Shown here piece by piece: positions 54,001 to 64,000 of a DNA stretch of 64,000 bases. The stretch's first letter is position 1, and each line of letters begins with the position of its first letter. Origin of the DNA: Rhodoferax saidenbachensis (GTDB lineage Bacteria > Pseudomonadota > Gammaproteobacteria > Burkholderiales > Burkholderiaceae_C); the NCBI RefSeq assembly GCF_001955715.1, contig NZ_CP019239.1, forward strand, positions 3,162,001 through 3,226,000, read 5' to 3'. Position numbers and translations under genes: made by a program. A model generated the notes under the pieces. It worked only from the letters and a program-made list of their open reading frames with translations, did no database searches and was not told where the DNA came from.

Positions 54001-55526
54001 ATCACGGCCCCAAGCTGCCAAGGCACAAACTCGTTGTCGCCCAGGCCATTGTTTTCGCTGCAGGTGGGCTGGCCAGACGCCGTGGCCAGCATGAGTTCAA
54101 ACAGCTGTTGTCCAGCCTGCGCAATGGTCTGCGTGCCTTCGACTACGGTGCCGGCGTCAAAGTCCATGTCCAGCCGCATGCGTTCGAACAGCGCGGTGTG
54201 CGTGGCCAGCTTGAGCGAGGGCGTGGGCTTGCAACCGTAGGTGGAGCCGCGCCCGGTGGTGAAGCAGATCAGGGTGGCACCGCCAGCCACCTGGCCGGTG
54301 GCTGAGACCGGGTCGTAACCCGGCGTGTCCATGAACACCAGGCCCTGGGCGCGCACGGGCTGCGCGTATTCGTAGACGGCCATGAGCCCGGTGCTGCCAG
54401 CCTTGGCCACGGCGCCTAGGGACTTTTCCAGGATGGTCGTGATGCCGCCAGCCTTGTTGCCAGGCGAGGGGTTGTTGTTCATGTCCGCACCATGGGTTTG
54501 GGTGTAGTGCTCCCACCATTGCAGCCGCGCCATGAGCTGGTCGGCCACGGCCTGTGATGCAGCACGCGCCGTCAGCAGGTGCTCAGCGCCATAGATCTCC
54601 GGCGTTTCAGACAAGATGGCCGTGCCGCCCGCGCGCACCAGCAAATCCACGGCCGCGCCCAGCACGGGGTTGGCGCTGATGCCAGAGTAGCCATCCGAGC
54701 CACCGCACTGCAGACCCACGGTGAGGTGCCGGGCGCTGACCGGCTCGCGCGTGGCACGGTTGGCGATCGGCAGCATCTGCTCCAGTGCAGCAATGCCGGC
54801 CGCGATGGCCTCGCGCGTGCCACCGGCTTCCTGAATCTTCAGCGTAGCAAACAGGCCTGGCGCGCGCTCGGGCAGGCCCTGCACCAAGCCAGCCACCTGG
54901 TTCACCTCGCAGCCCAGACCCATGACCAGCACGCCGGCAAAGTTGGGCTGGTCTGCATAGCCGCGCAGCGTGCGGCGCAGCACGTCCATGCTCTCACCAG
55001 TGCCGGCCATGCCGCAGCCCTGGCCGTGGGTGATGGCGACCACTCCGTCCACATTCGGAAATACGCGCAACGCCTCGGGCGTGAAATGCTGGGCGATGCG
55101 CTGGCACACGGTGGCCGAGCAGTTCACGCTGGAAACTACGCCCAGGTAGTTGCGTGTGGCCACGCGCCCATCGGCACGAACAATGCCCTGAAAGGTGATC
55201 GGCTCACTGCCGGGCACCAGCGGCACATAGGCGCCGCCCGCGCCATGTTCGGCCTGCGAAGCCACCATGGCCACGTTGTGCACATGCACATGCTCGCCCA
55301 CCGCGATGTCGCGCGTGGCCAGGCCAATGGTCTGGCCATACTTCAGAACCCGGGCGCCCTTGGCAATGGGTTGCAGCGCCAGCTTGTGCCCGGCGGCAAT
55401 GGCATCAGCCGCCACGACCACGCCACCCCCTGTCTCCACGCGCTGGCCGGCCGCCAGCGGGCTGCGGGCCACGCCCACGTTGTCGAGGTCGCTAAGCTGG
55501 ATCAGCAATGGAATTGAAGGGGGCAT
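53997..55526 (-). CDS. uxaA: altronate dehydratase (UxaA/GarD family)
   Basis: This is a dehydratase of D-altronate to 2-keto-3-deoxygluconate and water, 509 residues, iron-dependent in known homologues. An N-terminal SAF domain (about 1-90) with AIAAGHKLALQPIAKGARVL is fused to the catalytic part with NYLGVVSSVNCSATV, VVAITHGQGCGMAG, GLQCGGSDGYSGISANP and TGRGSTYGCKPTPSLKLATH. Galactarate dehydratase has the same fold, but the neighbours favour altronate. ATG 55526 (MPPSIPLLIQLSD) has GAGG upstream. It is divergent from the GntR-type gene across a region with two operator-like sites. Confidence 0.85.
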   Translation of the reverse strand: MPPSIPLLIQLSDLDNVGVARSPLAAGQRVETGGGVVVAADAIAAGHKLALQPIAKGARVLKYGQTIGLATRDIAVGEHVHVHNVAMVASQAEHGAGGAYVPLVPGSEPITFQGIVRADGRVATRNYLGVVSSVNCSATVCQRIAQHFTPEALRVFPNVDGVVAITHGQGCGMAGTGESMDVLRRTLRGYADQPNFAGVLVMGLGCEVNQVAGLVQGLPERAPGLFATLKIQEAGGTREAIAAGIAALEQMLPIANRATREPVSARHLTVGLQCGGSDGYSGISANPVLGAAVDLLVRAGGTAILSETPEIYGAEHLLTARAASQAVADQLMARLQWWEHYTQTHGADMNNNPSPGNKAGGITTILEKSLGAVAKAGSTGLMAVYEYAQPVRAQGLVFMDTPGYDPVSATGQVAGGATLICFTTGRGSTYGCKPTPSLKLATHTALFERMRLDMDFDAGTVVEGTQTIAQAGQQLFELMLATASGQPTCSENNGLGDNEFVPWQLGAVM

Positions 55527-55547
55527 AGGAAGCCTCAGAGGACAAAA

Positions 55548-55589
55548 TTGGTAAGGCCAGTGTAGCAAAAGCCAAATTGGCCTGACCTT
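55548..55589. promoter_or_regulatory. paired GntR/FadR-type operator sites, uxaA-regulator region
   Basis: TTGGTAAGGCCA at 55548-55559 and TGGCCTGACC at 55578-55587 face each other across 18 bp. Each site is itself a TTGG-N4-CCA-like GntR box. They lie just upstream of the uxaA ATG and about 60-100 bp from the regulator start. Confidence 0.7.
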
Positions 55590-55650
55590 CTGGGCCGCTT
55601 GCCCCATGTTTTGCCGCCCTGTCGCGTAAACTGCAGCACGCGGAGGACTC

Positions 55651-56361
55651 ATGCTAGACCAACTCAAACAGGTCGACAACCGTCGGCTGTACCAACAAAT
55701 TGCCGACCAGATACGCACCTTCATTGACAAGGGCAACTACACCGCCGGCGCGCGCCTGCCACCCGAACGGGACCTAGCCCAGCAGTTGGGCGTGTCGCGT
55801 CCCTCGGTGCGCGAAGCGCTGATTGCGCTGGAGATTGAGGGCAGCGTGGAAGTGCGCATGGGCGCGGGCGTCTACGTCTGCAACGCGGCCCAACGCAAGC
55901 CCCAGGCCTTGGCCACCATGGGCGAAAGCCCCATCGAACTCATGCAGGCGCGCGCTGCCATCGAAGGCACCGTGGTCATGCTGGCCTGCGCCAAGGCCAC
56001 GCCCAAGGCGCTGCAGGGACTGCGCCAGATCCTGGATAACATGCTGGCCGCCATGGCACAAAACCGCTCGCCCCTGGTGTTTGACCGCCAGTTCCACCAG
56101 GCCATGGCCGCCATGACTGGCAACTCAGTGCTCGAACGCCTGGTGGGCGAGCTGTTCGACGAACGCCACAGCCCCATCGCCACGCGGCTCAGCGCCCATT
56201 CCGAATCCAGCCAGACCTGGGCAACCGCGCTGCAGGAGCACGAAGCCATCCTGCGTGCGCTGGAAAACCGCGATGTGCTGGCCGCGCAGACCGCGCTGCG
56301 CATGCATTTGCAGGCCTCGGAGCAGCGCTGGGTGGAAAACAACCGGCGCGAATGGTCCTGA
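55651..56361 (+). CDS. GntR-family (FadR subfamily) transcriptional regulator
   Basis: This is a 236-residue regulator. The N-terminal winged helix shows LPPERDLAQQLGVSRPSVRE and ALIALEIEGSVEVRMGAGVY; the C-terminal all-helical FCD domain (about 95-225) keeps the metal/ligand histidines in FDRQFHQAMAA and LQEHEAILRALE. It resembles UxuR/ExuR, repressors of hexuronate genes. GGAGGA stands before the ATG. Its place between the kdgK-uxaA unit and the transporter operon, each with the same operator motif, makes it the local regulator. A terminator follows. Confidence 0.9.
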   Translation: MLDQLKQVDNRRLYQQIADQIRTFIDKGNYTAGARLPPERDLAQQLGVSRPSVREALIALEIEGSVEVRMGAGVYVCNAAQRKPQALATMGESPIELMQARAAIEGTVVMLACAKATPKALQGLRQILDNMLAAMAQNRSPLVFDRQFHQAMAAMTGNSVLERLVGELFDERHSPIATRLSAHSESSQTWATALQEHEAILRALENRDVLAAQTALRMHLQASEQRWVENNRREWS

Positions 56362-56397
56362 GCTGAGCCGCACCCCACGCGCCCCGGCGAAGTGGTC

Positions 56398-56426
56398 AGG
56401 CCCGTGTCCTTGCACAGGCCTTTTTT
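56398..56426 (+). terminator. intrinsic terminator of the GntR-type gene
   Basis: AGGCC, a one-base mismatch and GTG pair with CAC and GGCCT around TCCTTG, followed by six T. It separates the regulator from the transporter operon. Confidence 0.8.
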
Positions 56427-56487
56427 ACGCCCATTTACCCCCTGTTTCGCCCAAAACCACGGGTAAATACCAGTACGCACGCGCATT

Positions 56488-56532
56488 TCGGTAAGGCCAA
56501 ATACGCTCCATAGCGTCAGGTGGCCTTACCAA
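56488..56532. promoter_or_regulatory. paired GntR/FadR-type operator sites, transporter operon
   Basis: GGTAAGGCCA at 56490-56499 and TGGCCTTACC at 56521-56530 are perfect inverted copies 21 bp apart, about three helical turns centre to centre. The spacer holds a second dyad, ACGCT-N4-AGCGT. The 12-mer TTGGTAAGGCCA is identical, in opposite orientation, to the one at 55548. The transporter start lies 60 bp downstream. Confidence 0.75.
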
Positions 56533-56591
56533 GTTGCGGTTACGCAAAAGCCGCCTGACTCGCTGTTACAGACCGCACCCAGGAGTTTGCA

Positions 56592-58154
<1,563 letters not shown>

Positions 58155-58174
58155 AGTTTTCCCCGGACCGACCT

Positions 58175-59158
58175 ATGACTGAACAACAAAAAGACCTGCT
58201 CCAGAAATTTGCCGCACTGGCCAGCCTGCTGGGCCTCATTGCCATCTTCTCGGTCACCAGCAATGCTTTCTTCTCGGTGGGCAATGGCATGACCGTAGCC
58301 CTGCAGGTCACCTCCATCGCCTACCTGGGCATTGCCGCCACCTGCGTGATCATCACCGGCGGCATCGACCTTTCGGTGGGAGCCATCCTGGCGCTGGCAG
58401 GGGTGGTGGCAGCCATGGCTACCAAGGCCGGCGCACCGGTGCCGCTGGCCATGCTGGCCGGCCTGCTGGTGGGCGCTTTTTGCGGCCTGATCAACGGCCT
58501 GTGCGTGACGGTGCTCAAGCTGCCGCCCTTCATCGCGACACTGGGGATGATGCTGGTTGCGCGCGGCGTGGCGCTGCAGATCACCGATGCCAAGGCCATT
58601 GGCGGCCTGGGTGACAGCTTTGCCGAACTGGGCAACGGCTCGCTGTGGCGCGTGGTGAACATGGGCGAGGACGGTTTCCCGGACGTGGTGTTCGTCGGCA
58701 TTCCCTACCCGGTGCTGCTGATGGTGGTGCTGGCGGTGGCGGTGTCCATCCTGCTCAACCGCGCCACGCTGGGTCGCCACCTGTATGCCGTGGGCTCCAA
58801 CCTGGAGGCGGCACGCCTCTCAGGTGTGAACGTGCAGCGCGTGACACTGTTTGCGTACGTGTTCTCGGGACTGCTGGCCGGCCTGACGGGCTGCGTGCTC
58901 ATGTCGCGCCTAGTCACCGCCCAGCCCAGCGAAGGGCTGATGTACGAACTGGACGCGATTGCCGCCTCGGTGATTGGCGGCACCTCGCTCACTGGAGGTG
59001 TGGGCACGATCTCGGGCACTGTGATCGGCGCCTTCGTGATCGGCATCCTGCGCAACGGCTTGAACATGGCCGGCGTCTCTGCCTTCACCCAACAGATTCT
59101 GATTGGCCTAGTCATCCTGCTCGCCGTGTGGATAGACCAGATGCGCCACCGCAAATGA
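58175..59158 (+). CDS. sugar ABC transporter permease (RbsC type)
   Basis: This is a membrane subunit of the same importer, 327 residues, with about nine or ten hydrophobic segments. Diagnostic stretches are TGGIDLSVGAILALAGVVAA and LGRHLYAVGSNLEAARLSGV, the latter the EAA-like ATPase contact, and AIAASVIGGTSLTGGVGTIS. ATG 58175 lies 20 bp after the ATPase stop. Confidence 0.93.
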   Translation: MTEQQKDLLQKFAALASLLGLIAIFSVTSNAFFSVGNGMTVALQVTSIAYLGIAATCVIITGGIDLSVGAILALAGVVAAMATKAGAPVPLAMLAGLLVGAFCGLINGLCVTVLKLPPFIATLGMMLVARGVALQITDAKAIGGLGDSFAELGNGSLWRVVNMGEDGFPDVVFVGIPYPVLLMVVLAVAVSILLNRATLGRHLYAVGSNLEAARLSGVNVQRVTLFAYVFSGLLAGLTGCVLMSRLVTAQPSEGLMYELDAIAASVIGGTSLTGGVGTISGTVIGAFVIGILRNGLNMAGVSAFTQQILIGLVILLAVWIDQMRHRK

Positions 59159-59217
59159 TCCCTACCGGCAGGGCTTACCGGGACATCGACAACAACCCAT
59201 TGATAAAGAGGAATGAC

Positions 59218-60168
59218 ATGAACAAACGCACCTTGCTGAGCACCCTGATCGCGTCCACGCTGCTGGCCGCATCGTCCCTGGCCATGGCGGCCGATAAAGA
59301 GATCGCCGTGATCGTGAAAACGACCAACTCCGACTTCTGGCAAAACGTGAAGAAGGGCTCCAACGACGCCGCGGGCAAATCCAAAGGCTTTACCGCCACC
59401 TTCCAGGGTGCCGCCTCCGACACCGACCTGGCCGGCCAGGTGGCCCTGGTGGAAAACGCCGTGAATCGCAAGGTGGCCGGCATTGTGCTGGCCCCGTCTG
59501 ACCCCGACGCGCTGATCCCCGCCATGAAGAAAGCCTGGGAAGCCAAGATTCCCGTGGTGCTGATCGACTCGGCCGCCTCCGATGCCGGCAAGGCCTACTA
59601 CCAGTCCTTCCTGGCCACCGACAACAAGGTCGCGGGCGAGATGTCGGCCAAGACACTGATCGACAAGATTGGCACCACCGGCAAGATTGCCATCATGTCC
59701 TACACCGCCGGCTCGGGCTCCGAGATCGGGCGCGTGGGTGGCTTCACCGACTACATCAAGAAGCACTCCAAGCTGCAGATCGTCGGCCCCTTCTATTCCA
59801 ACTCGCAAATGGGTACGGCCCTGAACCAGACCACCGACGTGCTGGCCGCCAACCCCGACCTCAAAGGCATCTTCGGCGCCAATGAGCCCACCGCCATCGG
59901 CATGGGCCGCGCGCTGGCACAGGCGGGCAAAGCCGGCAAGGTGGTGGCCATCGGTTTTGACGGCAACTCCGACCTGCAAGGCTTTGTGAAGGACGGCACG
60001 ATCGAGGCGATTGCCGTGCAAAGCGCCTACGAGATGGGCAACCTGGGCGTGAAGACCGTGGTGGAACTGGTGCAGGGCAAGAAGGTCCCGGCCTTCCGCG
60101 ACACCGGCGTGTTGATGGTGAACAAGAAAAACATCGACACCCCCGCCGCCAAAAACGTCCTGTACTGA
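59218..60168 (+). CDS. periplasmic sugar-binding protein (RbsB type)
   Basis: This is the substrate-binding protein of the importer, 316 residues. The signal peptide ends SLAMAADK, with cleavage after AMA. The mature protein is a two-lobe type I binding protein (AVIVKTTNSDFWQNVKKGSN, GIVLAPSDPDALIPAMKKAW, AIGFDGNSDLQGFVKDGTIE). ATG 59218 follows AAGAGGAATGAC, a strong ribosome-binding site. Its sugar is inferred only from the enzymes encoded next door: an L-galactose- or L-fucose-like aldose. Confidence 0.92.
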   Translation: MNKRTLLSTLIASTLLAASSLAMAADKEIAVIVKTTNSDFWQNVKKGSNDAAGKSKGFTATFQGAASDTDLAGQVALVENAVNRKVAGIVLAPSDPDALIPAMKKAWEAKIPVVLIDSAASDAGKAYYQSFLATDNKVAGEMSAKTLIDKIGTTGKIAIMSYTAGSGSEIGRVGGFTDYIKKHSKLQIVGPFYSNSQMGTALNQTTDVLAANPDLKGIFGANEPTAIGMGRALAQAGKAGKVVAIGFDGNSDLQGFVKDGTIEAIAVQSAYEMGNLGVKTVVELVQGKKVPAFRDTGVLMVNKKNIDTPAAKNVLY

Positions 60169-60221
60169 CCCCCTGTCTCCTGAAGCAAACCTCCGGCGCC
60201 GCACGCCGGGGGCACGGACTT

Positions 60222-61229
60222 ATGCACACCACGGATCTCAAAAAACTCCCGCGCGTTGACCTGCAACTCACGGCGCTGGGCCTGGGCTGCTCGCAAATGG
60301 GGGGCCTGTACCACGCCGCCAGCGCGCGCGACGTGGAAGATGTATTCGCCAGCGCCTGGGCCGCTGGCGTGCGCTACTTCGACACCGCGCCCTACTACGG
60401 CTACACGCGCTCGGAGCACCGCCTGGGCACCCAGATGGCCGAGTGCGCGCGCCATGAGTACGTGGTGAGCACCAAGGTGGGCCGGCTGCTGCGCCCCGAT
60501 GCCAGCGTGGCACCGGGGGACGGCGGCTGGGTCAATCCCTACCCGTTTCGCCCGGTGTACGACTACAGCTACAGCGGCGTCATGCGTTCGTTTGAAGACA
60601 GCCAGCAGCGCCTGGGGCTCGCACACATCGACATCCTCTATGTGCACGACATTGGCCGCGACACGCATGGCGAACAGCATGCGCACTACTGGCAGCAACT
60701 GACCACAGGGGGCGGCTTTCGCGCGCTGGACGAACTGCGCCGCAGCGGCGCCACCCGCGCCATAGGCCTGGGCGTGAACGAGTGGGAGGTGGTGCAGGAC
60801 AGCATGCGCGAGTTCGACCTGGACTGCACCCTGCTGGCCGGGCGCTACACGCTGCTGGAGCAGGACAGCCTGACCCCGTTTCTGGACGAATGCCTGCGCC
60901 GCGGCAATGCCATCGTGGCCGCGGGCGTCTTCAACTCCGGCGTCCTGGCCGGCAACACCAAATTCAACTATGCCCAAGCGTCCGCCGAAGTGCTGACCCG
61001 CGTGCAGGCGCTGAGCGCCGTGTGTGCCGAATTCAAGGTGCCCCTGCAGGCTGCGGCGCTGCAGTTTCCGCTGGCGCATCCGGCCGTGGTGTCCTGCCTC
61101 ACCGGTGTGCATACGGCAGCGCAGCTGCAGCAAAACGTGGCCTGGCTGGAACAATCCTTGCCCGCCGCGCTGTGGCAGACGCTGCGCGCACGCGGCCTGC
61201 TGCACCCAGAAGCCCCCGTCCCGGCCTGA
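60222..61229 (+). CDS. aldose 1-dehydrogenase, L-fucose/L-galactose dehydrogenase type (aldo-keto reductase)
   Basis: This oxidises an aldopyranose at C1 to the lactone with NAD(P)+. The 335-residue aldo-keto reductase barrel has GLGCSQMGGLY, FDTAPYYGYTRSEHRLG (catalytic Asp and Tyr), TKVGRLL, and VHDIGRDTHG with the catalytic His. This form is D-threo-aldose 1-dehydrogenase, known to act on L-fucose, L-galactose and D-arabinose. It starts the enzyme part of the operon, 53 bp after the binding protein gene. Confidence 0.85.
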   Translation: MHTTDLKKLPRVDLQLTALGLGCSQMGGLYHAASARDVEDVFASAWAAGVRYFDTAPYYGYTRSEHRLGTQMAECARHEYVVSTKVGRLLRPDASVAPGDGGWVNPYPFRPVYDYSYSGVMRSFEDSQQRLGLAHIDILYVHDIGRDTHGEQHAHYWQQLTTGGGFRALDELRRSGATRAIGLGVNEWEVVQDSMREFDLDCTLLAGRYTLLEQDSLTPFLDECLRRGNAIVAAGVFNSGVLAGNTKFNYAQASAEVLTRVQALSAVCAEFKVPLQAAALQFPLAHPAVVSCLTGVHTAAQLQQNVAWLEQSLPAALWQTLRARGLLHPEAPVPA

Positions 61230-61235
61230 GTCCCC

Positions 61236-62084
61236 ATGCTGATCGACGCCCACCAACATTTCTGGCGCCTGGCGGACCGCGCGGGCCACTGGCCGCCGCC
61301 CGCGCTGGCGCCCATCCACCGCGACTTTCTACCGGTCGACCTGGCACCGCTGTTGGCGCAGACCGGCGTCGCCGGCACGGTGCTGGTGCAGTCCCTGCCG
61401 ACCATGGCGGACACGCGGCAACTGCTGCAGCTGGCCGCACAACACTCCGTGGTGAAGGGTGTTGTGGGTTGGGTGGACCTGCTGGCGCCTGATGCGCCTT
61501 CCCAGATCACCGAACTGGCCCGGCACCGCCAACTCAAGGGGCTGCGCCCGATGTTGCAGGATCTGCCGGACACGCGCTGGATCGCCCAAGCTGCGCTAGC
61601 GCCCGCCATCCATGCCATGCAGGCCCACGGGCTGGTGTTGGACGCACTCGTGTTGCCCCAACACCTGGGCGCGCTGCTGGAGTTTGCACAGCGCTTTGCG
61701 GACCTACCCATTGTCATCGACCATGCGGCCAAGCCCGAGATTGCACGGGGTCTGCTGGACCCCTGGCGCCAGGACATGGCGGCACTGGCCGCGCTGCCAC
61801 ACGTGCACTGCAAGCTCTCGGGCCTGCTGACCGAGGCGGGTGTGCACACCCACCCCCCGGCACTCAAACCCTATGTCGACCACCTGTTTGCCACCTTCGG
61901 CCCCGAGCGCCTGATCTGGGGCAGCGACTGGCCCGTGCTGAACCTGGCCACGCAATACCCCGACTGGCTGGCCATGGCGCAGACGCTGTGCCAGGCGCAG
62001 CCCGGCATGGACGAGACCCACATGGCTTCCATTTTTGGTGGCAACGCCAGGCGCTTTTACCGCCTGGATGACACCCCACATTGA
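61236..62084 (+). CDS. sugar lactonase of the amidohydrolase superfamily (COG3618)
   Basis: This hydrolyses the sugar lactone from the dehydrogenase to the aldonate. The 282-residue protein begins MLIDAHQHFWRL with the metal-site HxH, and has LKGLRPMLQD, VIDHAAKPEI, CKLSGLLTEA and IWGSDWPVLNL, the COG3618 pattern. Characterised members include L-fucono-1,5-lactonase from Burkholderia, which also takes L-galactono-lactone. The gene is 6 bp after the dehydrogenase gene. Confidence 0.87.
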   Translation: MLIDAHQHFWRLADRAGHWPPPALAPIHRDFLPVDLAPLLAQTGVAGTVLVQSLPTMADTRQLLQLAAQHSVVKGVVGWVDLLAPDAPSQITELARHRQLKGLRPMLQDLPDTRWIAQAALAPAIHAMQAHGLVLDALVLPQHLGALLEFAQRFADLPIVIDHAAKPEIARGLLDPWRQDMAALAALPHVHCKLSGLLTEAGVHTHPPALKPYVDHLFATFGPERLIWGSDWPVLNLATQYPDWLAMAQTLCQAQPGMDETHMASIFGGNARRFYRLDDTPH

Positions 62085-62107
62085 CTGATTGAACCCAAAG
62101 GACGTGT

Positions 62108-63118
62108 ATGTTGACAGTGATTTGCGAAACCCCCGGCGTGCTCAAGGCCCAGGAGAACCCACGCCCTACACGCCAGCCCAGCGAGGTGCTGCTACGCGTG
62201 CGGCGCGTGGGCGTGTGCGGCACGGACCTGCACATCTTCACCGGCAACCAGCCCTACCTGGTCTATCCGCGCGTCATGGGCCATGAGATCTCGGGCACCG
62301 TGGAAGAGGCCCCCGAGGGCAGCGGACTGGCCACGGGCGACCCGGTGTTTGTGATGCCCTATCTGTCCTGCGGCGAATGCATTGCCTGCCGCCAGGGCAA
62401 GACCAATTGCTGCGTCAACATCCAGGTGCTGGGGGTGCACCGCGACGGGGCCTTCACCGAGTACCTGTGTGTGCCCGCCGCCTTTGTGCACAAGGCCGAG
62501 GGCGTGAGCCTGGACCAGGCCGCCATGGTCGAATTTCTCTCCATCGGTGCGCACGCGGTGCGCCGCGCCGAAGTCAAACCTGGCCAGCGCGTGCTGGTGG
62601 TGGGCACCGGGCCCATCGGCATGGCGGCCCTGCTGTTTGCCGGCCTGCGCGGCGCACAGGTCACGGCGCTGGACACACGGGCCGAACGCGTGGACTTTTG
62701 CAAGCAGCACCTGGGTGCGCATGCGGGCGTACTGATTGGCCCCGACGACCTGCAAGCGCTGAGCGCGCTGACACAGGGCGAGTTCTATGACGTGGTGTTT
62801 GACGCCACCGGCAACGCACGCGCCATGGAGCGCGGCTTCCAGTTCATTGCACACGGTGGCCGCTACGTCATGGTGTCGGTGGTGCGGGACAACATCACCT
62901 TCTCGGACCCCGAGTTCCACAAACGCGAGGCCACGCTGCTGGGCAGCCGCAATGCCACGGTGGAAGACTTTGAGACCGTGCTGAGCGCCATGCGCGCGGG
63001 CCAGATTCCCACCGACGAGCTCAACACCCACCGCATGCCGCTGGCACGGGTCCCTGCCGACTTCGAAACCCTGCTGGACCCCAAGCAGGGTGTGGTCAAG
63101 GCGCTCATTGAGTGCTGA
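62108..63118 (+). CDS. zinc-dependent alcohol dehydrogenase, L-galactonate 5-dehydrogenase-like
   Basis: This is a medium-chain dehydrogenase of 336 residues. The catalytic-zinc site is VGVCGTDLHIF with MGHEISG; the structural-zinc cysteines are CGECIACRQGKTNCC; the nucleotide fold is VVGTGPIGMAALLFAG. The C-terminal FSDPEFHKREATLLGSRNAT and the VHRDGAFTEYL stretch are close to E. coli LgoD (YjjN), which oxidises L-galactonate at C5 to D-tagaturonate. The pathway context supports this. RspB-like sorbitol-type dehydrogenases are the alternative. Confidence 0.85.
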   Translation: MLTVICETPGVLKAQENPRPTRQPSEVLLRVRRVGVCGTDLHIFTGNQPYLVYPRVMGHEISGTVEEAPEGSGLATGDPVFVMPYLSCGECIACRQGKTNCCVNIQVLGVHRDGAFTEYLCVPAAFVHKAEGVSLDQAAMVEFLSIGAHAVRRAEVKPGQRVLVVGTGPIGMAALLFAGLRGAQVTALDTRAERVDFCKQHLGAHAGVLIGPDDLQALSALTQGEFYDVVFDATGNARAMERGFQFIAHGGRYVMVSVVRDNITFSDPEFHKREATLLGSRNATVEDFETVLSAMRAGQIPTDELNTHRMPLARVPADFETLLDPKQGVVKALIEC

Positions 63119-63131
63119 GCTAGGACCCGCC

Positions 63132-64000
63132 GTGAACCATCCGATTCTGCAGTTCGGAACGGGCCGGTTTTTGCAGGCCCATGTGGACCTGTTTGTGGCC
63201 GAGGCCCTGCGCCAGGGCCGGGCGCTGGGCCGCATTACCGTGGTGCAGAGCACCGGCAGCGCGCAGAGCAGCGCGCGTGCCGCAGTGCTGGCCCAGGGCT
63301 ACCGGGTAGAGGTGCGCGGCATGCAGCAAGGTCAGCCGCTGGAGGCCTCGGTGTCGGTCGATTCCATCCAGGCGGTCTGGCATGCCGACCGCGACTGGGC
63401 ACTGCTGCGCGAGGCCGTGGCACACAGCGTGCAGGTCATCGTCTCCAACACGGCCGACGCTGGCTATGTGCTGGACGCCAGTGACCAGGCCACCCTGCTG
63501 CGCCAGCCCGCACAGACGCCACGCAGCTACCCCGCCAAGCTGCTGGTGCTGTTGCACCAGCGCTGGCAACAGCGGCCCCAGGCGCCTCTCACGCTCTACC
63601 CCTGCGAACTAGTTAGCCGCAACGGCGACACCCTTCGCGCCATCGTGAGCACGCTGGCGCTGGAGTGGGACGCGGCGCCAGCCTTCCTCCACTACCTGCA
63701 GTCGCACTGCGTCTGGGTCAATTCGCTGGTGGACCGCATCGTGTCATCGCCACTGGAACCGGCCGGCGCTGTGGCCGAGCCCTACGCGCTGTGGGCGCTG
63801 GAACGCCAGCCCCGCATGGTGCTGCCCTGCACACATCCGGCCATCGTGGTCACCGACCAGCTGGCCGACTATGAGCAGCGCAAACTCTGGCTGCTGAACC
63901 TGGGCCACACCGTGCTGGCCGAGCACTGGCAGTACCTGGGCAGCCCGGCCGACATGACCGTGGTGCAGGCCATGCAGACGCCGGTACTGCGTACACCGCT
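63132..64000 (+). CDS. tagaturonate reductase-like protein (mannitol dehydrogenase family), partial
   Basis: The frame is open from GTG 63132 to the window end (289 codons, no stop), so the 3' end is missing; full relatives have about 450-490 residues. GTG is preceded by AGGA six bases upstream. It has HPILQFGTGRFLQAHVDLFV at the N-terminus, IVSNTADAGYVLD, PCELVSRNG and WVNSLVDRIVSSPLEP, the pattern of UxaB/UxuB. I infer reduction of D-tagaturonate to D-altronate with NADH, which would supply UxaA in this locus. Fructuronate or mannitol specificity cannot be excluded. Confidence 0.82.
   Translation, partial: MNHPILQFGTGRFLQAHVDLFVAEALRQGRALGRITVVQSTGSAQSSARAAVLAQGYRVEVRGMQQGQPLEASVSVDSIQAVWHADRDWALLREAVAHSVQVIVSNTADAGYVLDASDQATLLRQPAQTPRSYPAKLLVLLHQRWQQRPQAPLTLYPCELVSRNGDTLRAIVSTLALEWDAAPAFLHYLQSHCVWVNSLVDRIVSSPLEPAGAVAEPYALWALERQPRMVLPCTHPAIVVTDQLADYEQRKLWLLNLGHTVLAEHWQYLGSPADMTVVQAMQTPVLRTP

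Noticed and set aside
54001..54021. A TTG start giving kdgK seven more codons.
   Set aside because: The GTG at 54000 overlaps the uxaA stop by 4 bp, the common coupling arrangement, and matches the usual kinase N-terminus.
58645..59217. A long upstream extension of the sugar-binding protein gene.
   Set aside because: It overlaps the permease gene in another frame; the ATG at 59218 has a strong ribosome-binding site and a clean signal peptide.

Overview
The window is a GC-rich (about 60 % by eye) chromosomal segment of a betaproteobacterium, most likely a Comamonadaceae member of the Rhodoferax/Polaromonas/Acidovorax kind. Four things point there: betaproteobacterial versions of housekeeping genes, the gene orders trxB-(regulator)-ftsK-lolA-rarA and ribF-ileS-lspA, complete liv transport genes, and a short dispersed repeat (core TAGCTGCTTGCGCA) in at least nine places that I associate with this family. 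No rRNA, tRNA, CRISPR array, transposase or phage gene was recognised.

Layout. 0-4.5 kb (minus): an EamA exporter and the branched-chain amino-acid ABC transporter livFGMH without a binding protein. 4.8-10.6 kb (minus): rarA, a PilZ protein, lolA, ftsK and a Crp/Fnr regulator, divergent from trxB. 12 kb: rpmB-rpmG, then a structured gap between two terminators. 12.7-17.7 kb: fatty-acid desaturase, RsmB-like methyltransferase, DUF1653 protein and an OmpR/EnvZ-like two-component pair. 17.9-23.7 kb: a five-EF-hand protein and a MacAB-type efflux operon with its own outer-membrane factor. 23.7-28.8 kb: purN/yceH head to head, an acyl-CoA dehydrogenase pair with an SDR, and methylglyoxal synthase with an HNH nuclease. 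29.6-35.8 kb: ribF, ileS, lspA and a Na/phosphate transporter. 35.8-50.6 kb: an outer-membrane protein, quinone reductase, exporters, two GGDEF-EAL proteins, a soluble double-Cache-CheW protein, an exonuclease and small proteins. 50.7-53 kb: a LysR regulator and a lower-GC orphan gene.

53-64 kb is a coherent sugar-catabolism locus: a kdgK-uxaA unit, a divergent GntR/FadR-type regulator, an RbsABC-like sugar importer, an aldose 1-dehydrogenase, a COG3618 lactonase, an LgoD-like L-galactonate dehydrogenase and the start of a tagaturonate-reductase-like gene cut by the window end. In order these would take an L-galactose-type aldose through lactone, aldonate, tagaturonate and altronate to 2-keto-3-deoxygluconate and its 6-phosphate. 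Near-identical GGTAAGGCCA inverted pairs in both control regions look like the regulator's operators.

The observations I rate highest are this L-galactose-type locus with its operators; the dispersed repeat, which supplies coding sequence, a start codon, a stop codon and most of the LolA signal peptide; the low-GC block inside ileS; and the soluble double-Cache-CheW protein translationally coupled to a GGDEF-EAL protein.
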